A DNA stretch of 64,000 bases, from NCBI GenBank assembly GCA_028280885.1, contig JANQKY010000016.1, positions 62,001 through 126,000 of the forward strand, read 5' to 3'. The translations under genes were made by a program, and so were the position numbers. Shown here one piece after another: positions 27,450 through 36,824 of the stretch; positions within the stretch are counted from its first letter, which is position 1; each line of letters starts with the position of its first letter. The notes below the pieces were generated by a model. The model saw only the letters and a program-made list of their open reading frames with translations, was not told the DNA's origin and ran no database searches. Source of the stretch: Tepidamorphus sp. (GTDB lineage Bacteria; Pseudomonadota; Alphaproteobacteria; Rhizobiales; Tepidamorphaceae).

Positions 27450-28010
27450 CAACGAAGGTGTTCATGGATTGCCGGGACAAGCCCGGCAATGACTTCGGAA
27501 TCGGTGGCGGCCGAACGTAATCCTTTCCCTCGTCATCCCGGAATTCGCAACAGCGAATATCCGGGATCGGAGAGCCACCGATCCATCGATGGAAAACACC
27601 AGCGGGCGTCGGGGCGCCCCGATCCCGGCTCTCCGGCTTCGCCTGCGGCCGGGATGACGATTGAGAGGTGGGAGGCCGATATCCTCTCAGTGGCCATTGC
27701 CGGGCTCGTCCCACTCCTGTCCGGTTCAGCGGGGATGTGGCTTTTGTTTTCAGCTTGGCCACCCATTCCGACGTCATGCCGGGACTTGTTCCGGGCATCT
27801 ATGACCACAGTCGCTGGCGGAGGTGTTCATGGATTGCCGGGACAAGCCCGGCAATGACACCGTAGGAGGGGGCGGCCGAACGTAGTCCTTTCCCTCGTCA
27901 TCCCGGAATTCGCGACAGCGAATATCCGGGATCGGAGAGCCACCGATCCAACGATGGAAAACATCAGCGGGCGTCGGGGCTCCCCGATCCCGGCTCGTCC
28001 TCCGGAGAGG
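27450..28010. repeat. Composite intergenic palindromic repeat, copies 2 and 3
   Basis: Two copies of the repeat seen at 660-935 fill most of this gene-free stretch. The hairpin ATTGCCGGG/CCCGGCAAT lies at 27468-27490 and 27833-27855; the CGGAATTCGC/GCGAATATCCG module lies near 27537-27563 and 27902-27930. Each is followed by a shared segment with GAGAGCCACCGATCC and CAGCGGGCGTCGGGG. The ATGCCGGGACTTGTTCCGGGCAT hairpin, split here as ATGCCGGGA and TCCGGGCAT, appears once, at about 27774-27798. Between 27290 and 28041 I see no credible gene. Confidence 0.88.
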
Positions 28011-28041
28011 CCTTTCGCACTAGCCTTCCGCCCAACCCGCC

Positions 28042-28950
28042 TCAGTCGAGCCGCAGACCCGCATGCCGCTCGATCAGCTCGGCGATCTGCGTGTGATCGG
28101 CGCCCGCCTCGAGTTCTTCGGCTGCTTCCGTCCACAAGGCTACGACCGAGGCGCCGAGCGGGGCGATCTCGTCGCTTTCCTCGACCATGTCGAGCGCCGT
28201 GCGGATATCCTTTTGCATCAGCGCGAGCGCAAAGCCCGAGGCGAAGCTGCGCGACAGGACGAACTGATGGATCTTCTTGTCGGTCGAGTTGTTGCGCCCC
28301 GTCGAGACATTGAGGACATCGGTCAGCATGTCGAGGTCCAGGCCGAACTTCCGGCCGAGCAGCAATGTTTCGACCGTCAGCGCCAGCGTCCCCGCCGACA
28401 GGAGATTGTTGAGCGCCTTGGTCGCCTGGCCGGAGCCGAGCGGGCCGGTGTGGAAGATCGTCGTGCCCATCGCCTCAAGCAGCGGCATTGCCCGTTCGAT
28501 CGCCTCGTCGGTGCCGCCGGCCATGATCGACAGCGCGCCGGTTTCGGCCCGCGCGACGCCGCCGGAGACCGGCGCATCGACGATGTCGAGATGCTTGTCC
28601 CCAAGGTGTTCCAGAAGCGGCGCATAGGTTCCAGGTGCCGACGAACTCATGTCGATGACCAGTCCGCCCGGCTTAAGCCGGTCGAGCACGCCGCCCTCCG
28701 ACAGGACGCTCGCGACGATCTTGCCGTTCGGCAGGCTCATGATGACGGCGGCGCTGCCGGAGGCCGCCTCGGCGGCGCTGGCGCAAACCGTTACGCCAGG
28801 TTCAGCGGCGAACGCGGCGCGGGCGTCCGCCTCCGTGTCGAAGACGCGCAGGCCCTCCGGCGCCGCCTTGATCAGGTTGCGGGCCATCGGATTGCCCATA
28901 TGGCCAAGGCCGATGAAGGCGACGGGTCCTGCGGGGACCGTGGTGCTCAT
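28042..28950 (-). CDS. NAD(P)-dependent beta-hydroxyacid dehydrogenase (3-hydroxyisobutyrate dehydrogenase family)
   Basis: A 302-residue oxidoreductase with the family pattern: Rossmann loop FIGLGHMGNPMARNL, cofactor segment VIMSLPNG, DAPVSGGVARAE (substrate site), the catalytic Lys in GSGQATKALNNLL, and KDIRTALDMVEE. I chose the ATG at 28950 with GGGAGG before it. The family includes tartronate semialdehyde reductase and 3-hydroxyisobutyrate dehydrogenase. Given the HpcH aldolase 2.5 kb away, tartronate semialdehyde reduction is possible but not shown. Confidence 0.87.
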   Translation of the reverse strand: MSTTVPAGPVAFIGLGHMGNPMARNLIKAAPEGLRVFDTEADARAAFAAEPGVTVCASAAEAASGSAAVIMSLPNGKIVASVLSEGGVLDRLKPGGLVIDMSSSAPGTYAPLLEHLGDKHLDIVDAPVSGGVARAETGALSIMAGGTDEAIERAMPLLEAMGTTIFHTGPLGSGQATKALNNLLSAGTLALTVETLLLGRKFGLDLDMLTDVLNVSTGRNNSTDKKIHQFVLSRSFASGFALALMQKDIRTALDMVEESDEIAPLGASVVALWTEAAEELEAGADHTQIAELIERHAGLRLD

Positions 28951-29058
28951 GGAGACCTCCCGTGTCATCCGCCCTTCCAGAGGCGTACCGCCGGGAAGGG
29001 TATGCCTGCCTTCATAGCACGGGAAGGATGAAACCGACCCTGTCGGCCGATATCGCTG

Positions 29059-30582
29059 TCAGGCCATGCCGACCTGGGTCCGGTTCGGGCCGATATCGTT
29101 CGGCCGCGCCATCACAAGCGCCGTCAGCTCGTCGCGCAGGGCCCTGTGGGCGGGATCATCGAACAGGTTCGTCAGCTCGTGCGGATCGGTCTGAAGGTCA
29201 TACATCTCGCCGGCGCCCGATTGCAGCTCCATGGTCAGCTTGGCCGAGCGCGCGCGCACGGTGCGCAGGCTTAGTCCCACACCGACGCGGCCGGGCAGCA
29301 GTTCCCATTCGCTGAGCGCGGCATCGCGGGTTCCGGAGCCGGAGACGACGTCGCGCATGGAGCGCCCGTGGATCTCCATCAGGCTGTCGGCGCCGGCCCA
29401 GTCGAGGAAGGTCGCGCCCATGTCGAGGGTCGACAGCGGCTCGTGCGACTTGGCACCGGAGGGGACATCCGGCCCTTTGACGATCGCGCCGACATTCAGG
29501 AGCCCCTCGAACGGCATAGGCCCTTTCAGCACCAGGCCGTGGTCGCCGAGCCAGTCGCCGTGGTCGGAGGTGTAGACGATATAGGTGTTGTCGGCGAGGC
29601 CGCGGTGTTCGAGCGCGGTCAGGATGCGGCCGACGCAATGGTCGATCAGCGCGATCTGGCCATAGGTATTGGCGGTGATCTCGCGCAGGTGGTCGTCGGA
29701 GACCTCCGCCATGCGCGAATAGCTTTCGCGGATTTCGCGGTGCTCCTCGGGGATCTCGTTTTCAAGCGCCGCGCGATGCCACCACGGGCGGCCGTCGAGC
29801 CTGCGCCGGCGGTGTTCGGGCAGGTCGACATCCTCGGGCCGGTGCAGCGAGGCCCAGGGCTCCGGCGCGTCGAAGGGGTGGTGCGGGTCGGGAAACGAGA
29901 CCCACAGGCAGAAGGGCTGGTCGCGGTCTTCGCGCAAGTAGGCGATCGCCCGGTCGGCGATCCAGGTCGAGTTGTGCCAGGCGACCGGCAGTTTCGACGA
30001 CCAGACCTGCGGGGCGCCCTTATGATCGTGGTGGCTCTCCCAGAGCAGGCGGTTCTTAAGGTCGCCGCGGCCGTCGCCATAGTACCACTCCTCGTAGGCG
30101 AGGCCGCCGGGCGGCTTCTCCGGCAGCCACCAGTTATGGCCGACCACCAGCAGTTCGGCGTGGTCGAAGCCCATATAGGGGCCGCGCCAGCCCGGCGGGA
30201 CTTTGGCGGAGCCGGAAAGGCTCTCCACCGTGCCGGTATCGGCGAAGGTGTGATAGGTGGCGAAATGGGCCTTGCCGATCTTGGCGGTGTGATAGCCCGC
30301 CGCCGACAGTGATCCGGCGAAGCCCTTTTCGCCGGTGGCCGGGTCGAGGTCGATGCCGTTGTCATGGACACCGTGGGTCCGGGGCAGCAGGCCGGTGAGG
30401 ATCGAGGCGCGGGCCGGCTGGCAGACGACGCAGGGCGTGATGACGGTCTCCAGCGAGGTACCTTCGCTCGCCAGCAGGTCGAGATGCGGCGTCAGGACCT
30501 TGCGGCCGCGAAACCCGTAGCAGTCGCCGCGCTGCTGGTCGGCGGTGATGAACAGGATATTCGGTCTGCTGCCGGGCATCAT
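29059..30582 (-). CDS. Sulfatase, Cys-type formylglycine enzyme
   Basis: A 507-residue sulfuric ester hydrolase. The CQPAR motif (residues 54-58) provides the Cys converted to formylglycine; early metal ligands are in FITADQQRGD, later ones in YTSDHGDWLGDHG. KIGKAHF and a C-terminal YDLQTDPHELTNL are also typical. There is no signal peptide, so it acts in the cytoplasm on imported sulfate esters. It is the last gene of the Usp-TctABC set, with 31 bases before it. A formylglycine-generating enzyme is not encoded here and must come from elsewhere. Confidence 0.88.
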   Translation of the reverse strand: MMPGSRPNILFITADQQRGDCYGFRGRKVLTPHLDLLASEGTSLETVITPCVVCQPARASILTGLLPRTHGVHDNGIDLDPATGEKGFAGSLSAAGYHTAKIGKAHFATYHTFADTGTVESLSGSAKVPPGWRGPYMGFDHAELLVVGHNWWLPEKPPGGLAYEEWYYGDGRGDLKNRLLWESHHDHKGAPQVWSSKLPVAWHNSTWIADRAIAYLREDRDQPFCLWVSFPDPHHPFDAPEPWASLHRPEDVDLPEHRRRRLDGRPWWHRAALENEIPEEHREIRESYSRMAEVSDDHLREITANTYGQIALIDHCVGRILTALEHRGLADNTYIVYTSDHGDWLGDHGLVLKGPMPFEGLLNVGAIVKGPDVPSGAKSHEPLSTLDMGATFLDWAGADSLMEIHGRSMRDVVSGSGTRDAALSEWELLPGRVGVGLSLRTVRARSAKLTMELQSGAGEMYDLQTDPHELTNLFDDPAHRALRDELTALVMARPNDIGPNRTQVGMA

Positions 30583-30613
30583 GGGCTCCGTTTGGTTGGT
30601 CCGGGAATGCCGG

Positions 30614-31444
30614 TCAGTGCGACATCAGGATCGGAATGGGCGCGTGGTCGAGGATCTGCTGGGTCACGCCGCCGAGCAGTTCCTCGCGAAAGACGCTGTG
30701 CTCGAAGGCGCCCATCACCAGGAGGCCGGCGTCGGAGCCCGAACAGAAATCGAGCAAGGTGCGGCCGACGCCCTTGGGATGGCAGGGCAGGCGGACCGTT
30801 TCCGCTTCGATGCCATGGCGGGCGAGCGCCGTCTCGACATTGATGCCGGGCAGCGGCGTGCCGAGCCGGCCGGCGTCGACGGTGACGACCGTCACCTTCT
30901 GCTTGGTTTCGAGGATCTGCATCGAATCGTGCAACGCCCGCGTCGCCGTGCGCCGGCCGTCCCAGGCGAGGATCGCATGCTCGCGGATGCGCACATCGCT
31001 GAATGTGCGCGGCACCACGAGCACAGGCCGGCCGCTGCGCACCGCGATCCGGTCGGGATGCAGCTCCATCCGCCGCTGCCCTTTAAGGATGTCGCGGCGG
31101 CCGACGATCGTCAGGTCATACATCAGCGCGTAGTCGGCGACGGTTGCGTCGGCGTTTCCGTGGTGCTCGACCCAGTGCAGCTTGTCCGGCGCGACGCTGG
31201 CGTCGGCCGCGGCCAGGAAGGCATCGCGGATCTTCTCGTGAGCGGACGCCTCGAGCTGATCGAGCGAGGCGGAGAGCTCCTTGGGGATCCACGTTTCGTC
31301 GCCGAGCCGTGCCTTGGCGCTGCGATGGGCGAGAAGGCCGGTGACGTGGGCGCCGTATTTCCCGTGCGCGAGAATGGCGGCCTTAAGCGCGGCGTTCGAG
31401 GACTCCGAGCCGTTATAGGCGACAAGGATGTTGCTGATCGTCAT
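30614..31444 (-). CDS. Universal stress protein, two tandem UspA domains
   Basis: A 276-residue cytoplasmic protein. The first domain starts ISNILVAYNGSESSNAALKAA and ends with RPVLVVPR; the second starts HAILAWDGRRTATRALHDS. The second keeps the nucleotide-binding tail GAFEHSVFREELLGGVTQQIL, and the protein ends PIPILMSH. Only the second domain shows the complete ATP motif. Usp genes sit inside many tripartite transporter operons, but their role there is not known. Confidence 0.88.
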   Translation of the reverse strand: MTISNILVAYNGSESSNAALKAAILAHGKYGAHVTGLLAHRSAKARLGDETWIPKELSASLDQLEASAHEKIRDAFLAAADASVAPDKLHWVEHHGNADATVADYALMYDLTIVGRRDILKGQRRMELHPDRIAVRSGRPVLVVPRTFSDVRIREHAILAWDGRRTATRALHDSMQILETKQKVTVVTVDAGRLGTPLPGINVETALARHGIEAETVRLPCHPKGVGRTLLDFCSGSDAGLLVMGAFEHSVFREELLGGVTQQILDHAPIPILMSH

Positions 31445-31460
31445 CGCGTTTTATCCTGCA

Positions 31461-33047
31461 TCAGTCGGTCCTGCCGCGCCGGATGGCCGCGACGACGACG
31501 ATCGCGGTCAGGGCCATGAAGGCGATCGAGACCGGGCTGCTCACCAGAAACCAGGGATCGCCGCCGGTTGCCGCAAAGGCCTGGCGCGAGGTGTCCTCCA
31601 GCCGCCCGCCAAGGATGAAGGCGATGACGAAGGGCAGCGGCGAGATCGCCAGGACCCGCATCAGATAGCCGAGCACGCCGAAGCCCAGCGTGAACCAGAC
31701 CGCGGCCATGGCGGTCTCCTGGACATAGATCGCGGTCAGGGTGAGCAGCAGCACGACCGGCAGCAGCACCTGCTTGGGGATGCGCGTCATCACCGCCATC
31801 GCGCGCATGAAGACGCCGCCGATGGTCCAGTTCATCAGGTTCGCCAGGAACATGCAGGTGAACAGGCCGAAGGCGATGACGAGTTCCGGATTGACCTGAT
31901 CGGTGGTGAACTTGAAGACCGAGGGCCCCGGCGTGAAGCCGCCGATGCTCTCGGCTGCCAGGATCAGGAACACGGCCGCCGCGTTGCCGGGAATGCCGAG
32001 CGACAGGACGGGAATGAGATTGGCGCCGGAGACCGAGGAGTTCGCCGCTTCCGTTGCGGCCACACCCTCCGGCACGCCCTCGCCGAAATCCAGCGCGTCG
32101 TCCTTACGCACCTTCTGATAGCGGCGCTTGCCGACCGTGTAGCCGATGGTGGCGGCCAGCGTCGAGCCGATGCCGGGCAGGGCGCCGATCATCGTGCCGA
32201 CCACCGCCGAGCGGCCGATATAGGGCATCAGCCGGCCGATTTCGCGCAGCGACAGCCGCTGGTTTGCCTCCGTTTCCATCACGGTGCCCGCCGTGCCGTC
32301 GTCGCGCCGGCGCCAGTAAAGGGCGAGTTCGTGCAGGACCGCGCCGACGATCAGCACGCCGAGCACGGTGCTTGCCAGCGGAAAGCCTTCGCTCAGCGCC
32401 TCGTTGCCGATCGACAGGCGGGGATAGAAGTCCTGGCCGGTGCCGACATAGGCGGCCAGCAGGCCGAGGCCGGTCGAAATGAGGCCCTTGGCGAGCGAGC
32501 CGCCGACGGCGGCGGCGATGAAGGACATCGACAGGATCAGCAGCGCCGCCTTTTCCGGCAGGTCGAGATAGCCCTCGACGAGCAGCGCCAGGAAGGGCGC
32601 GCAGATGATCAGCACGATGTCGGAAAAAGTATCGCCGGTGACGGAGGAGAAATGGGCGACGCGCAGCGCCTTGCCGCCGAGCCCGCGGCGGGCCATCGGA
32701 TGGCCGTCGAGCGTCGTCATGAAGGCGTCCGGCGTGCCCGGCGTATTGAACAGGATCGCCGGCACGGCGCCACCGATCGTCGCGCCCTTCATGATGCCGA
32801 TCAGGAAGCCCAGGACCGGCAGCAGGGCGTCGGGCGTGAAGCCGAAGATGGAGATCAGGATCGGCAGCGAGATCGCCATGGCGATCGGCCCGGCGAGCCC
32901 CGGCGTCGCGCCGACGGCGACCCCGAGCAGGAAGCCGAAAAAGATCATCGCCAGCGTCACCGAGATCGAGATGCCGGCGAGCGAGACGAATTCCGGCCCC
33001 TGGAAGACGGCGAGGATGCCGAGCCAGATATAGTCGAGCGTGCCCAT
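31461..33047 (-). CDS. tctA: Tripartite tricarboxylate transporter large permease
   Basis: A 528-residue inner-membrane protein with about 11-12 helices. Conserved blocks are GVAVGATPGLAGPIAMAI near residue 40 and the repeat block GALPGIGSTLAATIGY in the second half, plus NSSVSGANLIPVLSLGIPG. It is the main translocation subunit of the TctABC system, driven by ion gradient. The ATG overlaps the TctB stop as TGATG. Confidence 0.93.
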   Translation of the reverse strand: MGTLDYIWLGILAVFQGPEFVSLAGISISVTLAMIFFGFLLGVAVGATPGLAGPIAMAISLPILISIFGFTPDALLPVLGFLIGIMKGATIGGAVPAILFNTPGTPDAFMTTLDGHPMARRGLGGKALRVAHFSSVTGDTFSDIVLIICAPFLALLVEGYLDLPEKAALLILSMSFIAAAVGGSLAKGLISTGLGLLAAYVGTGQDFYPRLSIGNEALSEGFPLASTVLGVLIVGAVLHELALYWRRRDDGTAGTVMETEANQRLSLREIGRLMPYIGRSAVVGTMIGALPGIGSTLAATIGYTVGKRRYQKVRKDDALDFGEGVPEGVAATEAANSSVSGANLIPVLSLGIPGNAAAVFLILAAESIGGFTPGPSVFKFTTDQVNPELVIAFGLFTCMFLANLMNWTIGGVFMRAMAVMTRIPKQVLLPVVLLLTLTAIYVQETAMAAVWFTLGFGVLGYLMRVLAISPLPFVIAFILGGRLEDTSRQAFAATGGDPWFLVSSPVSIAFMALTAIVVVAAIRRGRTD

Positions 33048-33607
33048 CAGAAGTCACCGTTGGGCGGCAGCAGCAGGTCGTCGAAGGGCAGGTCGTAGAT
33101 GGCGATCATCGCGATGACGGCGGCGACCGCGACGATAAGCGCCTTCAGCGAGACCCGTCGCTCGGCAAGCGAGATGACGCCGAGGATCGCCAGGGTTCCG
33201 CCGGTCAGGAAGCCCAGATACTTCCACGGTACGGTGTCGCGCAGCAGCCGGTATTCGAGATCCGATCCGGTCGCCTGACTGGCGACCCAGACGGCGGCCG
33301 GGCCGGTCACGAGCATGACGAGGAAACAGACGCCCAGATACACGACGATCAGAAGCGCGAAGCGGATCGCCTGGCCGTCGACGGGTTTCGGCTCGCTGGG
33401 TGGCCGCTCGACAAAGGCCAGGATCACCCCGCCAAAAAGCAGGAACACGCCGGCGACCGTCGGCCCGAGGGCATCGCCGATCTCCACCTGGCGGCGGATC
33501 TTCTCGACGATCCCGGTTTCCACGTCGAGCGGGATCCAGACGAACAGCAGGACCAGCGCCAGGACGCAGACGACAAGGCCGATCCAGCGGTTCTGGGTCA
33601 TGGCCAT
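33047..33607 (-). CDS. tctB: Tripartite tricarboxylate transporter small permease
   Basis: A 186-residue inner-membrane protein with four to five helices (GLVVCVLALVLLFVWIPL first, ALIVAVAAVIAMIAIY last), the usual TctB layout. I chose the ATG at 33607; a second ATG lies two codons on. The long open frame upstream only encodes a Lys/Arg/Thr-rich leader made by a 15-base tandem duplication (33622-33649). Confidence 0.82.
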   Translation of the reverse strand: MAMTQNRWIGLVVCVLALVLLFVWIPLDVETGIVEKIRRQVEIGDALGPTVAGVFLLFGGVILAFVERPPSEPKPVDGQAIRFALLIVVYLGVCFLVMLVTGPAAVWVASQATGSDLEYRLLRDTVPWKYLGFLTGGTLAILGVISLAERRVSLKALIVAVAAVIAMIAIYDLPFDDLLLPPNGDF

Positions 33608-33621
33608 GGCGCTGTTCCCCG

Positions 33622-33649
33622 TCTTGCCGGTCCGTCTCTTGCCGGTCCG
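33622..33649. repeat. 15-base tandem duplication before tctB
   Basis: TCTTGCCGGTCCG occurs at 33622-33634 and 33637-33649, period 15, in the short space between tctC and tctB. Confidence 0.88.
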
Positions 33650-33695
33650 CACCCGTCACGCTGTGGCGGACGCGGACCGGATCAGAGTGTGGCCG

Positions 33696-34649
33696 CTATT
33701 CCGACGCGGCCTTCAGCAGGGCCTCGGAGGACTGGAAGCCGGCCTCCAACTGCGCGTCGAGTTCCGCGCCCTGGATGATCACCGGGCCGCCGAAGGCCTT
33801 CTTGATCAGGCCGCCGGGTTTGGACTCCGCATCGGAAATAGTCTCAGCGATCGCCTTGGCCATCGTGTCGATGGCGTCCTGCGGCATGCCGGCGGGGCCG
33901 ACGAAGAGGAACTGGCCGTCGGAATCGAATTCGACGCCAAGCGTGGCAAGCGTCGGCGCATCGGGGGTCTGCTCGAGCGGCACCGACAGGGCAGAGGCGA
34001 GGTTGACGAGATCGCCGGCCGCGACGCCGGCGCGCTGGATGCCGGCCATGAAGCCGACATCGAGGTCGCCGGCATTGACGCCATCGAGCACGGCGCGGCC
34101 GCCCTGGACGCTGACGATGTTGAAGTCGACACCCTGCGCCTTGCCGAGCAGATAGGCAATATCGGCAAGCCTGGGGCTCATCACGCCGAAGCGGATCGGC
34201 TCGCCGCCCTTGGCCGCCGCGATCATGTCGTCGATCGATTTCCAGCCCTTGGAGGAAGCCGAGACGACGCCCATCTGGAAGCCGGCGGTGGTGGTGATGC
34301 CGGCGAAATCGGACGGTTTCATGCCGGCGTTCGGCGCGGCTGCCATGTTGTAGCCGAAGGTCTCGGTAACGGCCATGCCGACGACCGTGCCGTCCGCCGG
34401 CGCCTTCTTCAGCGCGGCCGCCATGGTCAGGCCGCCCTTGCCGGTCGCCTGCTCGGGAATGAACTTCCAGCCGAGCTTGTCTTCCAGCGTCTCGGCGATC
34501 AGGCGGGCCTGCGTATCGGCGCCGCCGCCGGCCCGGAAGGCGATCAGCAGCTTGATCGGGCCCGGCGGCGTCCAGTCGGCGGCCATCGCGCCCGTCGCGG
34601 TTGCGAGCATGGCGGCGCCGGCGATCAGTGTTTTCCAGATGGATGGCAT
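33696..34649 (-). CDS. tctC: Tripartite tricarboxylate transporter substrate-binding protein (Bug family)
   Basis: A 317-residue periplasmic binding protein with a Sec signal peptide (MPSIWKTLIAGAAMLATA, cleavage near AMAADW). It shows the Bug pattern: IKLLIAFRAGGGADTQARLIAETLE, EQATGKGG, AVTETFGYN, PIRFGVMSPRLADI. It delivers a carboxylate to TctAB. It is first in the minus-strand operon and diverges from the MarR gene across two palindromic operators. Confidence 0.92.
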   Translation of the reverse strand: MPSIWKTLIAGAAMLATATGAMAADWTPPGPIKLLIAFRAGGGADTQARLIAETLEDKLGWKFIPEQATGKGGLTMAAALKKAPADGTVVGMAVTETFGYNMAAAPNAGMKPSDFAGITTTAGFQMGVVSASSKGWKSIDDMIAAAKGGEPIRFGVMSPRLADIAYLLGKAQGVDFNIVSVQGGRAVLDGVNAGDLDVGFMAGIQRAGVAAGDLVNLASALSVPLEQTPDAPTLATLGVEFDSDGQFLFVGPAGMPQDAIDTMAKAIAETISDAESKPGGLIKKAFGGPVIIQGAELDAQLEAGFQSSEALLKAASE

Positions 34650-34664
34650 TCTTTTCTCCCTGGC

Positions 34665-34695
34665 CAGTCGGATTTTGTCTCAGTCGGATTTTGTC
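34665..34695. repeat. 16-base tandem duplication in the tctC leader
   Basis: CAGTCGGATTTTGTC occurs at 34665-34679 and 34681-34695 with one base between. It lies between tctC and the MarR operators. Confidence 0.92.
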
Positions 34696-34742
34696 GATGA
34701 CTGTTCGTACATTTTGACGTTGGCCATAGAATGCCGCCATTT

Positions 34743-34779
34743 GGTTGATCGGTCAACCAAAAAGGTTGACACCTCAACA
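34743..34779. promoter_or_regulatory. Double palindromic operator in the tctC-marR intergenic region
   Basis: GGTTGA-TCGG-TCAACC at 34743-34758 is a perfect dyad. GGTTGA-CACC-TCAACA at 34764-34779 repeats it with one end mismatch. Their centres are 21 bases apart, two helical turns, on the same DNA face. MarR dimers bind dyads of this size, so the neighbouring MarR protein is the best candidate, controlling both the Tct operon and its own. Confidence 0.75.
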
Positions 34780-34816
34780 TAGGCGTGCGAGTCTTCCACT
34801 GCGAGAGAGGTTTGAG

Positions 34817-35329
34817 ATGCTCGAAAAGAACCGGTCTCCGGGTGCGGAATCGCAGGTTCCGCTCAGGGAGATGCTGACCTACCGGCTGGCTCGGCTGAAC
34901 GCGAAACTGTCCGCCCAGGCATCGCGGATCCTCAAGGAGTCGGCGGAGATTTCGCTCGGACAATGGCGCATCCTCGTCTTTCTGGACGTCTACGAGACCT
35001 GCAAGATGACCGATTTCGTCCGGTTTTCCGGCTTCGACAAAGGGCAGGTCAGCCGCAATGTCAGCGATCTGATCAAGCTTGGGCTGGTTTCGGCGGAACG
35101 CAGCGAAACCGATCAGCGCACCCAGAACCTCTCGATGACACCGCTCGGGCGGCAGACCTTCGAGCGCGCGCGCCCGGCGATGCGCCGCCGGCAGGCCGCG
35201 CTCCTGGATAGGCTCAGCGAGGACGAGCGGGCGATGTTCTATTTCATCATCGAGAAACTCGAGGATGTGGCCGGTGCCGCGCCCGAGATCTTCGTGGCCG
35301 AAGCCGCCGGCTCCGGAAGCACGGAGTGA
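34817..35329 (+). CDS. MarR-family transcriptional regulator
   Basis: A 170-residue winged-helix regulator. The core reads ISLGQWRILVFLDVYE, then TDFVRFSGFDKGQVSRNVSDLIKLGLVSAERSE with the wing DQRTQNLSMTPLGRQ. I chose the ATG at 34817 after GAGAGAGG; the longer frame would start inside the operator. It diverges from tctC and lies 55 bases before a sulfatase gene. The MarR ligand is probably the transported acid or sulfate ester. Confidence 0.88.
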   Translation: MLEKNRSPGAESQVPLREMLTYRLARLNAKLSAQASRILKESAEISLGQWRILVFLDVYETCKMTDFVRFSGFDKGQVSRNVSDLIKLGLVSAERSETDQRTQNLSMTPLGRQTFERARPAMRRRQAALLDRLSEDERAMFYFIIEKLEDVAGAAPEIFVAEAAGSGSTE

Positions 35330-35384
35330 GATGCTTCGCCGATCGCGCCAGCGGACTGAAATCCAAACAACCCGGCGAGTGTAA

Positions 35385-36815
35385 ATGACGTCCAACTTCC
35401 TGATCATCATGTCGGACGAGCATCAGGCGCGTGCAATGGGCTGCGCCGGCCACCCGTTCGTTCAGACGCCCAACATGGACGCGCTGGCCGCGCGCGGCAT
35501 GCGGTTCGCCAAGGCCTATACGCCAAGCCCGATCTGCGTGCCGGCGCGGGCGAGCTTCGCGACCGGGCAATATGTCCACCAGACCCGGCTTTGGGACAAC
35601 GCGATGCCCTATACCGGGGCGATCCGCGGCTGGGGGCACGCGCTGCAGGAGCGTGGCGTTTCCGTCGAATCGATCGGCAAGCTGCATTACCGCGACGAGC
35701 GCGATCCGGCCGGCTTCGATGTCGAGCACATTCCGATGATGGTGCAGGGCGGCGTCGGCATGGTCTGGGGCCTGATCCGTAACGAGGACGAGCGGCGGAC
35801 GCCGGATGCAAGGATGCTCGGCGAGTATATCGGGCCCGGCGAAAGCAAATACACCGAATACGATGCCGCCGTGACGACGCGGACGAAGCAGTGGTTCGCC
35901 GAGCGGGCGGCCTTAAGCGACGACCGTCCGTGGTGTCTCTATGTCGGGCTTGTCGCGCCGCACTTTCCGCTGGTCGCGCCGCAGCGCTTCTACGATCTCT
36001 ATGCGGACCTGCCGATGCCCGAGGTGAAGCTGCATCCGCGCGACGGCTATGTGCGTCACCCGTGGGTTGAAAAGCAGAACGGGCCGATGGACAGCGAGGC
36101 CGCCTTCGCCGACGAGGCCGAGCGGCAGCGCGCGTTCCGGGCCTATTACGGGCTGACCACCTGGCTCGACCACAATGTCGGGGAAATCCTGGAAGCGCTT
36201 GAAGCGCATGGATTTTCGCAATCGACGACCGTCGTCTATACGTCCGATCATGGCGACAATCTCGGCGCGCGCGGGTTGTGGGGCAAGTCGAACCTCTATG
36301 AGGAAAGCACCCGGGTGCCGATGATCATGGCCGGACCCGGCGTCGGTAGCGGCGTCTGCGAAACTCCGGTCTCGCTTATCGATCTCTCGGAAACAATAGC
36401 CCAGCATTTCGGAGGAGAGATTGAAGCCGCGCCCGGCGCGCGGTCGCTTGCCGATATCGCCGCCGAGCCTGATGATCCGGAGCGGCCGGTCTTCAGCGAA
36501 TACCACGCGATCGGCGCGGTTTCCGGCGGCTACATGCTGCGCAAGGGGCGGTGGAAGCTGAACTTCTATGTGGGCTTTGCGCCCGAACTCTTCGACCTCG
36601 TCGAGGATCCGGAGGAACTGGTCGATCTCGCCGGCGATCCGGCCCATGCCGACCAGCTTGCGGCGATGGAAAGCGCGCTGCGCGACATCGTCGACCCGGA
36701 GGCCGCCAACGACCTGGCGTTTGCCGATCAGGCAGCGCTGATCGAGAAGGTCGGCGGCAAGGAGAAGGCGCTGACGATGGGGCCGAACGCCGCGACGCCG
36801 CCTCCGGCGGTATAG
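35385..36815 (+). CDS. Sulfatase, Cys-type formylglycine enzyme (second)
   Basis: A 476-residue sulfatase. CVPAR (residues 51-55) holds the formylglycine Cys, IIMSDEHQARAMGC the first metal ligands, and YTSDHGDNLGARGLWGKSNLYEES the second set and substrate Lys. It ends with the typical LFDLVEDPEELVDLAGDP segment. No signal peptide, so it should be cytoplasmic. It is related to, but clearly diverged from, the sulfatase at 29059-30582, and lies behind MarR in the divergent arm. Confidence 0.87.
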   Translation: MTSNFLIIMSDEHQARAMGCAGHPFVQTPNMDALAARGMRFAKAYTPSPICVPARASFATGQYVHQTRLWDNAMPYTGAIRGWGHALQERGVSVESIGKLHYRDERDPAGFDVEHIPMMVQGGVGMVWGLIRNEDERRTPDARMLGEYIGPGESKYTEYDAAVTTRTKQWFAERAALSDDRPWCLYVGLVAPHFPLVAPQRFYDLYADLPMPEVKLHPRDGYVRHPWVEKQNGPMDSEAAFADEAERQRAFRAYYGLTTWLDHNVGEILEALEAHGFSQSTTVVYTSDHGDNLGARGLWGKSNLYEESTRVPMIMAGPGVGSGVCETPVSLIDLSETIAQHFGGEIEAAPGARSLADIAAEPDDPERPVFSEYHAIGAVSGGYMLRKGRWKLNFYVGFAPELFDLVEDPEELVDLAGDPAHADQLAAMESALRDIVDPEAANDLAFADQAALIEKVGGKEKALTMGPNAATPPPAV

Positions 36816-36824
36816 TCGGCCGGG

